This document shows, in pieces, positions 5,346 through 5,696 of a stretch of 5,696 nt of DNA. The position numbers were made by a program, and so were the translations under genes. This DNA comes from Pseudomonadota bacterium (GTDB lineage: Bacteria > Pseudomonadota > Alphaproteobacteria > Ferrovibrionales > Ferrovibrionaceae). Location of the stretch: positions 1-5,696 of the forward strand of contig JAEYSS010000279.1 of NCBI GenBank assembly GCA_023434425.1, written 5' to 3'. How positions within the stretch are numbered: position 1 is the first letter of the stretch; each line of letters starts with the position of its first letter. The notes below the pieces were generated by a model. That model was not told the origin of the DNA. It worked only from the letters and a program-made list of their open reading frames with translations, and did no database searches.

Positions 5346-5696
5346 TCACTTCCCCAGCAGAGAGAGAATCTTCTTCGCCGCCGTATGTGGCGTGGTCCTG
5401 CCCGCACCCACCGCTTTCTGCAACTTGGGTAATTCACCAGCAACAGCAGGATCGCTTTTCAGCCAGTCGAGCAGGCCGTCCTGCAATTCGCGCCACAGCC
5501 AGCCTTCGGCCTGGTGGCGGCGCTGCGCCTGGAAGGCGCCGGTCTTTTCCAGTTTGCTGCGGAAGTCCTCGATCGTGGTCCAGACCGCGTCGATGCCCTC
5601 GTTCAGCAAGGCCGAGGCCATCTGCACCTGTGGCTGCCAGTCAGCATGGCGCGGCCGCATCAGATGCAGCGCCATGCGATAATCGGCCGCCGCCAG
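5346..5696 (-). CDS. meaB: MeaB/ArgK-family GTPase, C-terminal part (5' end outside window)
   Basis: The last 116 codons of a gene entering from the right edge. The sequence runs LAAADYRMALHLM, then WQPQVQMASALLNEGIDAVWTTIEDFR, a segment QRRHQAEGWLWRELQDGLLDWL, and a tail TTPHTAAKKILSLL. This is the end of the G domain (the SAL motif that contacts guanine) followed by the C-terminal helical dimerisation arm of MeaB, also called ArgK or LAO/AO transport ATPase. MeaB protects and reloads the adenosylcobalamin-dependent methylmalonyl-CoA mutase using GTP, so the mutase gene may lie nearby, outside the window. The P-loop is not in view. The stop TGA (5346-5348) lies five bases before the ATG of the hydrolase, implying a shared transcript and probable translational coupling. 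Confidence 0.85.
   Translation of the reverse strand: MAAADYRMALHLMRPRHADWQPQVQMASALLNEGIDAVWTTIEDFRSKLEKTGAFQAQRRHQAEGWLWRELQDGLLDWLKSDPAVAGELPKLQKAVGAGRTTPHTAAKKILSLLGK

Noticed and set aside
4810..5682. Plus-strand open frame of 290 codons
   Set aside because: It is a shadow of the MetX-like hydrolase and MeaB genes, both of which have clear family motifs on the minus strand.

Overview
The window is GC-rich, densely coded bacterial chromosome. It looks alphaproteobacterial, plausibly Rhodospirillales-like: the DnaX has the long alphaproteobacterial-style zinc loop, a small SRP RNA sits directly upstream of dnaX with nudC divergent from it, and an intergenic region is packed with CGTCA...TGACG-bounded hairpin repeats of a kind common in GC-rich proteobacterial genomes. 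The taxonomic call is inference from gene content; no rRNA is present.

Left part (1-2541). On the minus strand lies the 5' part of dnaX (gamma/tau clamp-loader subunit), cut by the window edge. It is preceded by ffs, the small SRP RNA, with a recognisable promoter. nudC, an NADH pyrophosphatase of the Nudix family, diverges from them on the plus strand. These are housekeeping functions: replication, protein targeting and nucleotide/RNA-cap clean-up.

Middle (2542-3966). A 352-base gap follows nudC. It holds ten tandem copies of a degenerate 10-bp unit (CCYGTTNNRN), a GC-rich hairpin, and a promoter with a palindrome exactly between -35 and -10. This promoter drives a type II toxin-antitoxin pair: an AbrB/MazE-fold antitoxin and a Doc (death-on-curing, Fic-fold) toxin. 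The doc stop codon overlaps, as ATGA, the start of a DOPA 4,5-dioxygenase-family gene, so an apparent metabolic gene is translationally linked to the toxin.

Right part (3967-5696). The 363-base convergent gap contains three consecutive composite palindromic elements, each built of two hairpins and bounded by CGTCA and its inverted copy (decayed in the third). Beyond it, on the minus strand, is a two-gene unit: the 3' end of a MeaB/ArgK-type GTPase gene (cut by the right edge), followed almost without gap by a MetX-like alpha/beta hydrolase.

No complete new system is evident. The points most worth a second look are the decamer array, the palindromic element cluster, and the unusual operon joining an AbrB-Doc addiction module to a dioxygenase-like gene.
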